Positions 1 through 9,810 of a stretch of 64,000 nucleotides of DNA are shown one piece after another; position 1 is the stretch's first letter; each line of letters begins with the position of its first letter. The translations under genes were made by a program, and so were the position numbers. Source of the stretch: Sulfolobus tengchongensis (GTDB lineage: Archaea; Thermoproteota; Thermoprotei_A; Sulfolobales; Sulfolobaceae). Location: NCBI RefSeq assembly GCF_036967215.1, contig NZ_CP146016.1, positions 586,501 to 650,500 on the forward strand, given 5' to 3'. Under the pieces are notes generated by a model that was not told the DNA's origin, ran no database searches, and saw only the letters and a program-made list of their open reading frames with translations.

Positions 1-84
1 AGAAAAAGTAAATAAGCCGTGGAAGACTGTTTCTGTCTTAGCGTAAAATTTATATAATTGCACACAGTCTAAAACATAGTAACC

Positions 85-280
85 TTACCTCAGATGTGGA
101 TGGGAAATTCCCGAATGGGGTAAGGATAGTTACAAGATGTGGGGGTTTCCTCACCTAAAAAGGGTGAGTGGGGTTATCCCCCTAATGGGATGGAGAAGGA
201 TGAGCATATGCGACTTCGGTGAAATCCAAGGGTTGAGAGTTGAATACAAAATATATGAAATTCAATGAGACCCAAACCCC
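85..280 (+). pseudogene. Relic of the 3' end of an IS200/IS605-type tnpB element
   Basis: This stretch matches, on the plus strand, the 3' end of the tnpB at 39639-40736. It covers the zinc-finger part (cagatgtggatggg near 93), then an internal deletion, then the terminal part from 138 to 280. The match runs past the tnpB stop through ATGAGACCCAAACCCC, so that sequence is probably the right end of the element. No reading frame survives. In intact TnpB elements this end carries the guide (omega/re) RNA scaffold, so this is a dead scaffold copy. Confidence 0.75.
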
Positions 281-350
281 AGTGAGACTTTTTTCTCATC
301 TATCTTAGCGTCAATAAATCCGTAAAAAGTTCTTAAACGAAGAGAAATTA

Positions 351-433
351 CAGGCATTTGAATACTTAACGCTAATTCTACTGACAGTTCTGATCAGGAG
401 AACAACCTTAATTTTCAGATACCCCACAAACTA
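351..433 (+). repeat. Miniature repeat family A, copy 1
   Basis: An 80-90 bp sequence with the core catttgaatacttaacgct and the end ccccacaaacta. Its two ends are imperfect inverted repeats of the type TGTGnAGCATTTGAA. Other copies lie near 7781, 9872, 12237, 13283 and 54531. It has no coding capacity, which fits a non-autonomous MITE. The outer bases of this copy have diverged. The stretch from 434 to 593 shows nothing else I can identify. Confidence 0.7.
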
Positions 434-593
434 TAATGATGGTCTAAAAAGCTTATGATACTAACTAGCAGGGTCAATTCTTATACTCTGAGCAATTTCT
501 CTATAGATCTCATGACGATTGCTTGTCAATAATATATAGGTTAGAAGTGTAAAGGTAAAGGACAGTGGGATTCAGAATGCAATGTAACGTTAA

Positions 594-3533
594 TTATTTC
601 CTCTTCCTAAGGATTATAACTGAGACAATAACTGAGATTGTTATTATAGCTCCTATTAATCCAATAATAAGGTAATTAGGAACTTCAACAAACCTCTCTT
701 GTATGGGCTGATCCACCGTAATTGAAATACCCGATGAAACGTTATAAGTTCCAACATATTTACCCATCAAATAAAATGGTACGTTGGCACTTAAGGTTAT
801 TACAGAGCCATTATTAACCCAAATTGACTCTCCATTTATAACAACAAGATATTGTCTCTGAGTAGTTATGTTTATTGTTATGGGAGTGTTTAAGGTAAAT
901 GAATTTGATGGTGTAATCTTAGTTATAATACATCTAGTTTGATTATTAACGTAATATGTATAATTCAAGATTTTTATATAAGATCCAGAGTTTATCCAGG
1001 AGGAGTTTAGGTATCTCTCTGATCCATTTATTTCCCCTTTTACTGAAACTTTTGATAAAACCTTAATGTAGTACTGATTTACAACTTTTACATCTACGTT
1101 TATGTGGTTATTTACAATGAAAGACTTTGGAGAGATTGAGATGATTATGTCTCTTTCTAGAGGAGTAACGTAATATGTTATGTTTTCTATGTTGACACTT
1201 ATCCCGTAATTGTACCAACCGCTATTGAGACTCACATTTTGTCCGTTGATCAACGCATATATTGGTATTGTAGAGTTAACTGTTACGTAATACTGATTTA
1301 CAACTTTTACATTAACGTTCATGGGCTCTTCAACAGTGAAAGTAAATGATGGTGACAATGAGGTTATAATTTCTCTTTCCATGGAAGAAATATAATAGGA
1401 TAAATTCTCTATTTGAACCACGTCACCTTGATTAAACCAGTTTGAACTAAAAGATTCGTTTTCTCCATTAATTAACGCATATAAAGGAATAGGAGAGTTC
1501 ACGTTAATGAAATATTGAACTTGATAATTTACCGTAATAACTTCTGGAGCGGTTATTATACCAGTGTAATTTAATGCTATGGCTCTCGTATCTGGTTCAA
1601 CTCCATTTAAAATTTTGGTATAGGTGTAAGCAGAATCGTAGTTTACCCATACAGTAGCTGGAGGTGAAACACTTCTCATTTCGTTGAAGTACTCATAATT
1701 AATTGTAGGTATTGTGAAAGTTCCATTTCCTATTAAGTTATAGTAAAAAGTGACCTCATCTTGCTCGTAATAAACAATATAAAGGGAGCCCTTAGATGTA
1801 ACTACTCCAGAAGTGGTGTTTTGTGTAGCCCATCTAATATTACCATCATTTATCACATTTTGAATTGTGTAATTAGTGCCAGAGGGTAAACTTATGGTTT
1901 GTCCATTTTGAAGAGTAACAGTTTCAGTCGTACCATTGGGAAAGTTAAAAGTTATTGTAGGTAATGTTGGAGGTTGATTTCCAATAAAGGAATATGAGAA
2001 GGTAATAGGAACTGTCTGAGGTTGAATTATGAGACTCAAGTTTACTTTTGAATAGAATCCATTGAACAGATAACCATAAATTGAAATATCCTCTACTCCA
2101 TAAGGTAAGTCATATATTGTCAGAGTATCTTCAGCTTTACCATTGACATAAATGGGATTTGTTTGAAAAGTATAAGGATATGTGGAATTAGTGTAAAGGG
2201 TAACATAACCAAAACCGTTAATCTGTAAGGTGACTATAACCTCATGATAAAGAATGTTATAATTTACAACTGAAATGCTAAAGGGACTAACGTTTGTAGA
2301 TACTGCCTCTCCTTGAGTGGTAACAACGCTTGCTTCACCAATCATTTGACCATTCGAATTAAATACAATAATTCCATATTCCATTGGATACAATGTTAAG
2401 CAAACTTCTCCTCCATTAGAGAATGGAACTTTAAAAAGTGATATATCATTTTCTACCTCAGATAAAGGTACTGACGCGTTAAAAACTATCGCATAACCAC
2501 TATTAACTCCCGTATTAATCTTTAAAGTAGAGATTGTATCCTGTTGCCATAACATCTCCAGAAACCCTACTCCAGCAGTGATTCCAGCTACATATTCACC
2601 GTTTGAAAGAGAATAATATGACATGACGTTAGCATTATTTACCTTCTCAGCTGTGTCAAAACCATAATTGTACGCATTTCTTACTCCCTGAAAATTGTGC
2701 CCATTCCAATATTCTAAAGATAAATATAATAAAGTAGAACTGTATAAATAAGCACAACTACCTCCACCTGGACCAGTTAAAACTAACTCAGCATCATAAT
2801 AATTCCCAGAACCAGTATATTGATAGCCATCAACTAGAAAGGAGACATTAGAGGCATTATAAACATTTGTAACAGTGACTCTATCGTAGTTTATCCATCC
2901 ATATCCATCGTTATACCAAAACATAATTACTGGCTGACCAGCGGAATTTTCAGTGACATTAATAAGCAAATAGATAGTTGTGGGTAAGGTTAAGGAAACC
3001 CCATTACCTGGAGTGGAAGCGCAGTAGTAATAATAGGACATTCCACTACTATTACTATAACTAATTTGACCATTGCCAACAACTCCAGTTACACTTGCCT
3101 TATAAGCCGTGAAATTCCATATATTGTCTAAAAAGAATATTTGATGTGTTACAGTGTTAAAATGGGCTACATCCTGAGTCCATAAAGCGTAAGTTTGACC
3201 ATTATAGTTGTAGTTTAAAACTAGATTTAATTGAAATTCAGCACATGGAGTATTAAATGAACTTTCAGCTGAAAGACTGTATAAGTCAATAACCCCTAAA
3301 AATTGCGTCGATTCCCTTATAAATGGACCATTAGGACTTACTCCTATATCTGAAATACCCATTGGAGCTGGTTCAGAAAAATATGGGTTTGTATTTATAC
3401 CTTGAGGCACAATCTTTCCTGCCAGTAATTTATTTTCCCTAGGTACAGATGAAATTAAAATACTATGGGTAGAAATTATCGTTGGCATTAAGAAATTTAG
3501 TAGCAAGAGAAATATCATAAAAAGTCTTATCAT
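594..3533 (-). CDS. Thermopsin-like (peptidase family A5) surface protease with repeat stalk
   Basis: A 979-aa secreted protein. Residues 1-30 form a signal peptide. Residues 40-370 resemble thermopsin, the acid protease of Sulfolobus: PAPMGISDIG, LWTQDVAHFNT, FLDNIWNFT, NYYDAELVLTGPGGG and YNYGFDTAEKV all have close counterparts in memory of that family. Thermopsin itself is about 340 aa, so the remaining 600 residues are an extension. They include four repeats of about 75 aa built on (Q)YYVTVNSTIPIYALINGQN, a hydrophobic C-terminal segment (LIIGLIGAIITISVIVSVII) and a basic tail RKRK, so the protease is probably anchored in the membrane on a stalk. Many N-x-S/T sites suggest heavy N-glycosylation. 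It is monocistronic. Confidence 0.85.
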   Translation of the reverse strand: MIRLFMIFLLLLNFLMPTIISTHSILISSVPRENKLLAGKIVPQGINTNPYFSEPAPMGISDIGVSPNGPFIRESTQFLGVIDLYSLSAESSFNTPCAEFQLNLVLNYNYNGQTYALWTQDVAHFNTVTHQIFFLDNIWNFTAYKASVTGVVGNGQISYSNSSGMSYYYYCASTPGNGVSLTLPTTIYLLINVTENSAGQPVIMFWYNDGYGWINYDRVTVTNVYNASNVSFLVDGYQYTGSGNYYDAELVLTGPGGGSCAYLYSSTLLYLSLEYWNGHNFQGVRNAYNYGFDTAEKVNNANVMSYYSLSNGEYVAGITAGVGFLEMLWQQDTISTLKINTGVNSGYAIVFNASVPLSEVENDISLFKVPFSNGGEVCLTLYPMEYGIIVFNSNGQMIGEASVVTTQGEAVSTNVSPFSISVVNYNILYHEVIVTLQINGFGYVTLYTNSTYPYTFQTNPIYVNGKAEDTLTIYDLPYGVEDISIYGYLFNGFYSKVNLSLIIQPQTVPITFSYSFIGNQPPTLPTITFNFPNGTTETVTLQNGQTISLPSGTNYTIQNVINDGNIRWATQNTTSGVVTSKGSLYIVYYEQDEVTFYYNLIGNGTFTIPTINYEYFNEMRSVSPPATVWVNYDSAYTYTKILNGVEPDTRAIALNYTGIITAPEVITVNYQVQYFINVNSPIPLYALINGENESFSSNWFNQGDVVQIENLSYYISSMEREIITSLSPSFTFTVEEPMNVNVKVVNQYYVTVNSTIPIYALINGQNVSLNSGWYNYGISVNIENITYYVTPLERDIIISISPKSFIVNNHINVDVKVVNQYYIKVLSKVSVKGEINGSERYLNSSWINSGSYIKILNYTYYVNNQTRCIITKITPSNSFTLNTPITINITTQRQYLVVINGESIWVNNGSVITLSANVPFYLMGKYVGTYNVSSGISITVDQPIQERFVEVPNYLIIGLIGAIITISVIVSVIILRKRK

Positions 3534-3560
3534 AAGTTTCTAGATTATCTACTTATATCT

Positions 3561-3575
3561 AATATTTAAATATTT
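3561..3575 (-). promoter_or_regulatory. TATA box of the thermopsin-like gene
   Basis: On the minus strand the A/T-only run aaatatttaaatatt lies about 30 bases ahead of the ATG at 3533. That spacing predicts a leaderless or nearly leaderless transcript, which is normal for single Sulfolobus genes. Confidence 0.5.
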
Positions 3576-3849
3576 CTCTATAGCTGAACTTTAAAATTCT
3601 AACCTATGATAATGACAGCGCTTTAGGAAGTGTTCTTTGATAAGATAATAGTAGTTAATGAAAATTAATGCTTTAGTGACACTGTTTAATTTAAGATTCG
3701 AATAAGGTTAATCCTTCCTTCCTTTTTTTAAATGATTATAAAACGTATATATTTAAAATTAAGTCCAATTCTATAAAGAGAATTCTTTATTATCTTTTAA
3801 CGAAAAAGGTCATTAAGGGGTTTTCGTAAACTGCTAAAGTAAATTAAGT

Positions 3850-3886
3850 TTTCATGACTTCTATGTAACATTCCCTTCCCTAAGAT
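3850..3886 (-). repeat. Repeat family D (AGTCATGAAAA motif), copy 1
   Basis: The minus strand reads gggaatgttacatagaagtcatgaaaac. The same pattern (GGGA, TGTT, then AGTCATGAAAAT about 15 bases on) recurs near 10111, 18950, 58143 and 60517. It may be the end of an IS element or an RNA scaffold. The rest of 3576-3972 holds only A/T-rich intergenic sequence, including the TATA box for the next gene near 3932. Confidence 0.45.
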
Positions 3887-3972
3887 TGCATAGTTTTCAT
3901 GGGTACTGTGAAATTCAGCTACTTGATACACTAGAAATATTTATTATGTATAAGATGCTATACTTATAGTTA

Positions 3973-6870
3973 ATGAAAGGGAAAATAAGAATTTGGATTA
4001 AAATAATTTTGCTAGAAATATTTATCTTATGTATATTACCAAATATATCTTTAGTCACTGGAGTTTCCATGACAACTCCTCTAAATCAGTCTGTAATAGC
4101 TACTAACAACGGTAGTTATAATAATTCATTTAATAATTCTAATGAGACTAAGTTTTTATTACAAATGAACGAACGTCTTTTTAGCCTTCAGAGAGAGGAG
4201 TTTTACTACTCTAATGGGACAAGTAAGTTGTCGGCTGTAGCTAATTCACCGTATTTTGGGGGATATCCGTTTTCCATAGATTACAATCCTTATACCCCAG
4301 TTTTAGTGGGTGAGACTAAGACGTTAACTACTGGATATTTAGGGGTGAATTGTTATTATGGTTTAAGCTTTGGGGTGTATAATGGAACATTAAGGATTAT
4401 CATAACTGAAGGGGATACGGTACTTTATTCTGGAATAATTAGTGGAAAATACTTTAACTATTTTTCAAACATGGCAACAGTTCCCGGTAACAGTTACAAT
4501 TATGTTAACTTTAAAGGAAATGGTAAACCACTTACTATAACTGCTACTAATCTAGGAAATACAATAGCGTTAATCGCCTTTAACCTGTATTCAGCACCGA
4601 TAAATAATGAGACTGCTCGTTATATAATGTATCCACCTCAATTTGCCATAGATATTTCCCCACCGATTACACCATTAAATACGGGCATGTCATTTATTTT
4701 AAAAGCTCCTAAATATACCCAACCAACAAGTTTTGCAATATGGATAGGAGAAGGGTATTTTGGATCTAATGAATTTTGGTGGGCTCAGATCGGTTTTAAC
4801 AACTGGTGGGGCTATCTGAATGTCTCTTATGCTGGCTGGGGAATATTTTCGAATATAAAATCTGTGGGTACTGTAGGTGGAACTGACCATAATTATCCGT
4901 TGATACCTGGCGATTATTATAACTTTACCATGGTTGACATATCTGGTACTACTTGGGAGTTCATGGTAAATGGTACACCAATAGTTGAAGGAAATTTAAC
5001 GGGATTTATAAATACAACCACACAGTATGCAAACTACGGTGCTGCTATTGGACTTGAAACAATTACTGCAAACGCTGGGATTGATAACCTAAGTGTCCCT
5101 GGTATAGTACCAGTAATGATGGAATTTAAAATAAATGGAACATGGGTGAAAGAAAATTATACCCAAGTAGATGCAATAGGCGAGAATTTTTGGAATGGTA
5201 ATGCAACTGCGTCCTATGCAATGGACTTACCCGGATGGGGAATAGAAAGTAATCTGCAAAATAGTTCATTGAATAATGATACATTATTGTTCGGCTTTAA
5301 TTATTATCCTCTCGTTGCACTTCCTCTACCTAGCTATCGAGTATTTTATAATAATTATGTTGAACCCATTAATGGTTTTAGTCCATCCTCACTTCGCTTA
5401 TCTACATATGGTCCAGAGTTAGTAAAACCGGTAATTACAACTAATCAAATTACCCTAAATTCTTCAAACGTTACTTTAGCTTATGTGGTATTCTTAGGTG
5501 ATAGTAACAGAATCATACAAATGATTCCGGCAATAGTAAACGGTTCGTATACGTTAAGTGTGCCACATAATGCAACAGCAATCCAAATTTATGCAACGAA
5601 CCAATACTACAATGAATTTCAAGGCTATTATGAGAGACTATATAGTAATGTAACGTTTGAAGAGAACAGTTTACCGTTAGGTGTAAAATGGTCTGTGACT
5701 TTTAATGGGATAACGAAGACCTCAACCTCAAATGTAATTACCTTCAGCGAGATTCCCATAGGAACATATAACTATAGTGTATCGACGATTAAGGGATTTA
5801 TTCCCTCTCCAGTAATGGGAACCATAACGGTCAATGGCACTAATTTAATTAAACAAATAATGTTCATTGCAATAAAGTATAATATAACTTTCAGTGAAAC
5901 TGGTCTACTTCAAGGAACCACTTGGTCAGTTACGCTTAATGGTTTAACGAGAAGTTCGGATACTCCTAACATAACTTTCAGTGAACCTTACGGTATTTAC
6001 ACATTCGTTGTGAGGAACGTATCAGGTTACATTCCTTCATTTTATTATGGGAATTTAACAGTCAACGGTAGTAACGTAATAATACACGTTATATTTAAGG
6101 TGGCATTATATCGGGTTTTATTTATCGAAAACGGCTTAGTTAATGGGACCTCATGGAGTGTGAAAATATCGGGGGAAGCATTTAATGGTTCCCTTATTGA
6201 GAAAATGGCTAACTCAAGTAACAGTGAGATCACTCTCATTTTACCAAATGGTAATTATTCCTACTTAGTTTCATCAACTTCGCAATACGTAAATGTTTCT
6301 GGAACTATAAAGGTTAGCGGTCTTTCTATTATCGAATCAGTGAACTTCACTCCGAAACTTTATCCCATAAAGTTCATTGAGAATGGTTTAGCGGGCAACA
6401 CCACATGGTCTATTACCTTAATTGGTAAGACGTTTGAGGGAAAAGCAACCAACGTAACCTTAACGTCTAATAATAGCGTAATAGTTTTCAATGAGCCTTA
6501 TGGAAATTACTCCTATATAATTAAATTGCCACATGGATATAATACAACTGAAGAGAAAGGGAGCATAATGATAAATGGAAGTCAAATTGTTATTAAAATT
6601 ACGATACAAAAACAAATAGAGAAGAACGTTACAACTACAAGTGAAACTAAGTCAGCTACAACTAACAATAGTAATAATACTAGCAGTAGTTCCGTTACAA
6701 CTAGTAGTATTGAAAACACCTCCACTCTGACAACTCAACAAAAAAGTGTTCAGTATATCAGTAGTGTCTCCTCATCATTATTATCATCTATTCCTTTATT
6801 ATATGCAATTGGCATAGCCACTATAGTAACAGCTTTTGTGATACTAATTCTAGTAAGTAGAAAAAGATAA
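3973..6870 (+). CDS. Large membrane-anchored surface protein with 'ENGL-TWSV' repeats
   Basis: A 965-aa protein of unknown function. A signal peptide covers residues 1-30. Residues 80-440 are a Gly/Asn/Tyr-rich beta region with a possible lectin- or laminin-G-like fold (WAQIGFNNWWGYLNVSYAGW). Four tandem modules of about 75 aa follow from residue 560; each opens with the pattern F-x-E-x-G-L-x(3)-T-x-W-S-V and closes with VNGSNxIxxxIxF. Such modules are common in archaeal cell-surface proteins. A Ser/Thr/Asn-rich linker comes next, then a transmembrane helix (LYAIGIATIVTAFVILILV) and RKR. More than 40 N-glycosylation sequons are visible. It lies divergent from the thermopsin-like gene, so the two may share a surface role. 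The start follows a TATA-like tatttattatg at the right spacing. Confidence 0.8.
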   Translation: MKGKIRIWIKIILLEIFILCILPNISLVTGVSMTTPLNQSVIATNNGSYNNSFNNSNETKFLLQMNERLFSLQREEFYYSNGTSKLSAVANSPYFGGYPFSIDYNPYTPVLVGETKTLTTGYLGVNCYYGLSFGVYNGTLRIIITEGDTVLYSGIISGKYFNYFSNMATVPGNSYNYVNFKGNGKPLTITATNLGNTIALIAFNLYSAPINNETARYIMYPPQFAIDISPPITPLNTGMSFILKAPKYTQPTSFAIWIGEGYFGSNEFWWAQIGFNNWWGYLNVSYAGWGIFSNIKSVGTVGGTDHNYPLIPGDYYNFTMVDISGTTWEFMVNGTPIVEGNLTGFINTTTQYANYGAAIGLETITANAGIDNLSVPGIVPVMMEFKINGTWVKENYTQVDAIGENFWNGNATASYAMDLPGWGIESNLQNSSLNNDTLLFGFNYYPLVALPLPSYRVFYNNYVEPINGFSPSSLRLSTYGPELVKPVITTNQITLNSSNVTLAYVVFLGDSNRIIQMIPAIVNGSYTLSVPHNATAIQIYATNQYYNEFQGYYERLYSNVTFEENSLPLGVKWSVTFNGITKTSTSNVITFSEIPIGTYNYSVSTIKGFIPSPVMGTITVNGTNLIKQIMFIAIKYNITFSETGLLQGTTWSVTLNGLTRSSDTPNITFSEPYGIYTFVVRNVSGYIPSFYYGNLTVNGSNVIIHVIFKVALYRVLFIENGLVNGTSWSVKISGEAFNGSLIEKMANSSNSEITLILPNGNYSYLVSSTSQYVNVSGTIKVSGLSIIESVNFTPKLYPIKFIENGLAGNTTWSITLIGKTFEGKATNVTLTSNNSVIVFNEPYGNYSYIIKLPHGYNTTEEKGSIMINGSQIVIKITIQKQIEKNVTTTSETKSATTNNSNNTSSSSVTTSSIENTSTLTTQQKSVQYISSVSSSLLSSIPLLYAIGIATIVTAFVILILVSRKR

Positions 6871-7020
6871 GAGATTTTTGTAGTTCGCTAATCATTTTTG
6901 ATGGATAACTTAAAATGGAATTTGCTAATAATACAAAAGCACAGAACGATGATATATGATATTGAACATGTAGTATATAAATTTTATTGGTATGAAAAAG
7001 TTTTTCGTTTACCTGAAAAA

Positions 7021-7629
7021 TCAAGATAAGTAGATCTTCAGAGCTATTTCTCCCTTAGTCGTAATCTCATTATTTTTGTCCAATAAACCCAACTCCCTTA
7101 ACTCCCTAACCCTCCTCCACACAGTAGATACTGGCATATTCAAAACCTTGTGAATAGAGTTAACGGTTTTATACCCCTTCTTGATAGCATTTAAGATCAT
7201 GATGTGATCATCTCCTATCGATTTGGGGAAGAGAATATCTGAGATCTTAAAGGTGATTAACGTTTTAAAATCCTCAGTTTCTATTTCCACTTTAGCATCA
7301 ATATTGAGGATTAGGAAAGTAGAAAATACTGCCAGAGTTAACGACCTCATACCTCCACTTAAATTAACTACAAATTCATTTCCTTGATTAGATAATATAA
7401 CCTTACTTAACTTACTAATAACCTCAAAAAAGTCATGAGGATCTACCTCTAGAATTTCTTGGTTTATGTTAGCTATCTTAAGAAAATCTGAAAATGACTT
7501 CAAAGCCTTTTGAGATTTCTCCTCATTAAAATAACCTATAATAATAACTTTCTCTAAGTTAGAGTTGTTTCTCATAACAGCCCTAACTTGAAACTTCTCC
7601 TCGAAGCCTAGGGTTACAATCAGTATCAT
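7021..7629 (-). CDS. csa3: CARF-wHTH transcription regulator, Csa3 family
   Basis: A 202-aa protein. Residues 1-125 form a Rossmann-like CARF domain: MILIVTLGFEEKF is the first strand, and the signature NLSGGMRS lies near residue 89. Residues 135-202 are a winged helix (HKVLNMPVSTVWRRVRELRELGLLDK). Known Csa3 proteins bind cyclic tetra-adenylate through the CARF domain and regulate cas genes or CRISPR arrays. A two-repeat CRISPR relic lies 300 bases upstream. The ATG at 7629 is preceded by an A/T box (7654-7665) at leaderless spacing. A stranded GGAGGTG also sits 17 bases upstream, too far for normal use. The function is inferred from the fold; targets are unknown. Confidence 0.85.
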   Translation of the reverse strand: MILIVTLGFEEKFQVRAVMRNNSNLEKVIIIGYFNEEKSQKALKSFSDFLKIANINQEILEVDPHDFFEVISKLSKVILSNQGNEFVVNLSGGMRSLTLAVFSTFLILNIDAKVEIETEDFKTLITFKISDILFPKSIGDDHIMILNAIKKGYKTVNSIHKVLNMPVSTVWRRVRELRELGLLDKNNEITTKGEIALKIYLS

Positions 7630-7780
7630 AGCTAAAATTTTGAAAACACCTCCTTAAATTTTTGCCTAATGTGAAAATAAAGGATCGTAATTTTTCATTA
7701 GCTTGAAAAAGATTTTTTAGAGACGAAATGAGAATAAGCATTGCGTTTTGCTAATCGTTATAATAATTTAATTCAACAGT

Positions 7781-7870
7781 AGTTTGTGGGGTATCTGAAA
7801 ATTAAGATCTCTTCTCTTAATCAAAACTGTTCGTAGAATTAGCGTTAAGCATTCAAATGGTACACACACT
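7781..7870 (-). repeat. Miniature repeat family A, copy 2
   Basis: A minus-strand copy running from agtttgtggggtatctgaaa to gcattcaaatggtacacac. Both terminal inverted-repeat arms are present, so this is one of the more complete copies. It lies between the csa3 promoter and the CRISPR relic. Confidence 0.7.
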
Positions 7871-7928
7871 AATTCAATAGTAGATAAACATTATCATGGA
7901 ATTCGTTTGTTAATTATGATATTAATCA

Positions 7929-8018
7929 CTTTAAATTCCATGGAGGATTAACGCTTATAGCTTGTAGAAGAACTACTAGAGATCCTTCAATCATCTTTCA
8001 ATTCCATAGAGGATTAAC
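7929..8018 (-). CRISPR. Two-repeat, one-spacer CRISPR relic
   Basis: Two 24-base units, 7929-7952 and 7995-8018, flank a 42-base spacer (7953-7994). Read on the minus strand the second unit is gttaatcctctatggaattg plus aaag. It matches the general Sulfolobales repeat form GATAATC..TATAGAATTGAAAG and agrees at 22 of 24 bases with a solitary unit at 58034. The first unit has two extra changes, as expected for the leader-distal end. Repeat and spacer lengths fit Sulfolobus arrays. No leader can be proven; upstream on the minus strand lies a hairpin at 8020-8036. It is probably a remnant or a minimal array. Confidence 0.65.
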
Positions 8019-8019
8019 T

Positions 8020-8036
8020 GAGGGTTTTTAACCCTC
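8020..8036. terminator. Perfect hairpin next to the CRISPR relic
   Basis: GAGGGTT and AACCCTC flank three T residues, making a perfect 7-bp stem two bases from the CRISPR unit, and T-rich sequence follows on the plus strand. It may be a terminator, or a leader structure on the minus strand. The interval 8037-8577 has no gene; it is A/T-rich and includes an IS1-like end at 8382. Confidence 0.35.
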
Positions 8037-8381
8037 TTCTGATTTTTTCCCTTTCTTCTTATAAGTTTTTCTCTTCCTTACTTTTTGTATTTTTCCCTTT
8101 TTGTAATGTATTTTATTCAATTCCCGGGTTTGCTTGGGATTTTGACGACTTCTCTATAGAGATAATTAATTTAGGTTAACGTCCTAGCTGAATCGAAAGT
8201 GAGGGGAAAGGGAAATAATGGGAAAATCCGGGAAGAATAAGTACAATAGTAACATATAAATATTTAAAAACAATAAAATAGAAATTATTATTTTTAATTA
8301 CATCTTTTATAAACTATATAAATTAAAAAACATATCATACAGTAGCTTATTTTTTGTTGGTATCAAGAGTTGAATGTATTT

Positions 8382-8406
8382 ATAATGCCACCACGAAGGT
8401 ATAAGA
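8382..8406 (+). repeat. Solo terminal repeat of an IS1-type element
   Basis: The sequence ataatgccaccacgaaggta resembles the inverted repeat ends of the IS1 relic at 57063-57809 (cataatgtcgtcgcgaaggt). No transposase sequence is attached. It is either a solo end or a coincidental match in A/T-rich DNA. Confidence 0.35.
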
Positions 8407-8577
8407 CAAACTACTCTAAAATTTCACAATATTTCTGCTGTAAGGCTATGAGGAAATCACACTCCCAAGAATTTGTAGCCTCGTAACGGTATTACAGATA
8501 CACTCTTAAAAGCTAGGGTAAAAATCCATTAGCACTAAATCATATACCTATATGACTACAATCTCCTTCATTATTCT

Positions 8578-9810
8578 TCACTTTAACAAAAACTTATACA
8601 AAGGAATTACTTTTATCTCTCTATTCTCAACCTTTTCAGTATATTCTAAGTCCCAGCTCACTATAATAAGCTCCTTAGCTCTATTCTTTTCTCTTATTAA
8701 ACCTTTTATTTCTCTTTCCTCGATCTTATCCATAGCATAAGTGACTTGAATTAATCTTGAATTCTCCTCATCGTAAAAATCCACCTCATAATCATTTCTT
8801 ATGAAGTAAATTTCCCCCATTTGTTTTTGTCTTAACAAATGCAAAGCTACAACGTTTTCCATCAACCTTCCTTTATCTCTACTTTTAACCGCTATTGATG
8901 AGATTAGTCCGGGGTCAATAATGTATACTTTCTTATTATAAGTTAACCTTTGCTTTACCTTTTCCCCATACCTTGAAATTGGAAAGATTAAGTAAGCATT
9001 TTGTAACCCAAAAAACCAGTTCTCAATAGTCTTATTATCAACCCGTAAAGTTTTAGCTAAGGAATTCAAAGAGACTTCATTAGAGTAAAGTGATATTATT
9101 GACCTGCAAAATTCCCTGAATTTCTCTATCTCCCTAATCTTTAGCCTAGAGATTATATCTTTAAAGAGAATATCATTGTATATGACGTTAAGCTGAGATC
9201 TACCTAAGATTAATGCTTCTGGAAATCCTCCAGTAATCAAGTAATTTTCTAACTCCCTCTTTAACTCAGCCACTTTTCTAGTTGAATAGAAAGATTCCTC
9301 CTCAACTTTTATTCCCTTAAATCCTAAGTATTCCTTGAAGGAAAAAGGGAAAAGGATATAATCACTATGCCTTCCAGTTAAATAAGTTGCTAACTCCCCA
9401 CTCAGCATTTTAGAGTTACTGCCCGTAATAATTACCCTCTTAGTATCCCTTAACCTCGAAATAAATAATTCCCATCCTTCAACATTATGTATTTCATCAA
9501 AAACTAAATAATCAACCTCGCCGTAAAGTTGATAAATTGCCTCTTCTAAATGCCTTAAATCATTAGCTGTAATTCCTCTTAGAGCTTCATCGTCAAAGTT
9601 AACATAAGTAAACTTCTTACCTCTCATTAACCTGATTGCTAAAGTTGATTTGCCAGATCTCCTGACTCCTAGTATTGCTAAAGCGTTTGGTATAATAAGG
9701 TAATGTAATAAGTCTGGGACATCTCTATCAATTATCCTTTTATCGTTAAGCTTTTCATTTGCTGTCTCTTGTTGATCAGAAACTATTCTTTTCAACTCTT
9801 CAACATTCAT
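8578..9810 (-). CDS. AAA_14 / DUF4143 ATPase
   Basis: A 410-aa protein from the preferred ATG. The N-terminal half is an AAA domain with Walker A GVRRSGKST, a Walker B-like YLVFDEIHN and the sensor-like VIITGSNSKML. The C-terminal half has the DUF4143 form: GGFPEAL, a helix-turn-helix-like segment (SLNSLAKTLRVDNKTIENW), then a restriction-endonuclease-like core (ENVVALHLLR, NDYEVDFYDEE, LIQVTYAM). Such ATPases are abundant in archaea and their function is poorly known. A TTG 18 bases further upstream is open, but the ATG at 9810 fits a leaderless start behind the TATA-like sequence in the palindrome at 9809-9864. A broken relative lies at 60350-60505. Confidence 0.85.
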   Translation of the reverse strand: MNVEELKRIVSDQQETANEKLNDKRIIDRDVPDLLHYLIIPNALAILGVRRSGKSTLAIRLMRGKKFTYVNFDDEALRGITANDLRHLEEAIYQLYGEVDYLVFDEIHNVEGWELFISRLRDTKRVIITGSNSKMLSGELATYLTGRHSDYILFPFSFKEYLGFKGIKVEEESFYSTRKVAELKRELENYLITGGFPEALILGRSQLNVIYNDILFKDIISRLKIREIEKFREFCRSIISLYSNEVSLNSLAKTLRVDNKTIENWFFGLQNAYLIFPISRYGEKVKQRLTYNKKVYIIDPGLISSIAVKSRDKGRLMENVVALHLLRQKQMGEIYFIRNDYEVDFYDEENSRLIQVTYAMDKIEEREIKGLIREKNRAKELIIVSWDLEYTEKVENREIKVIPLYKFLLK

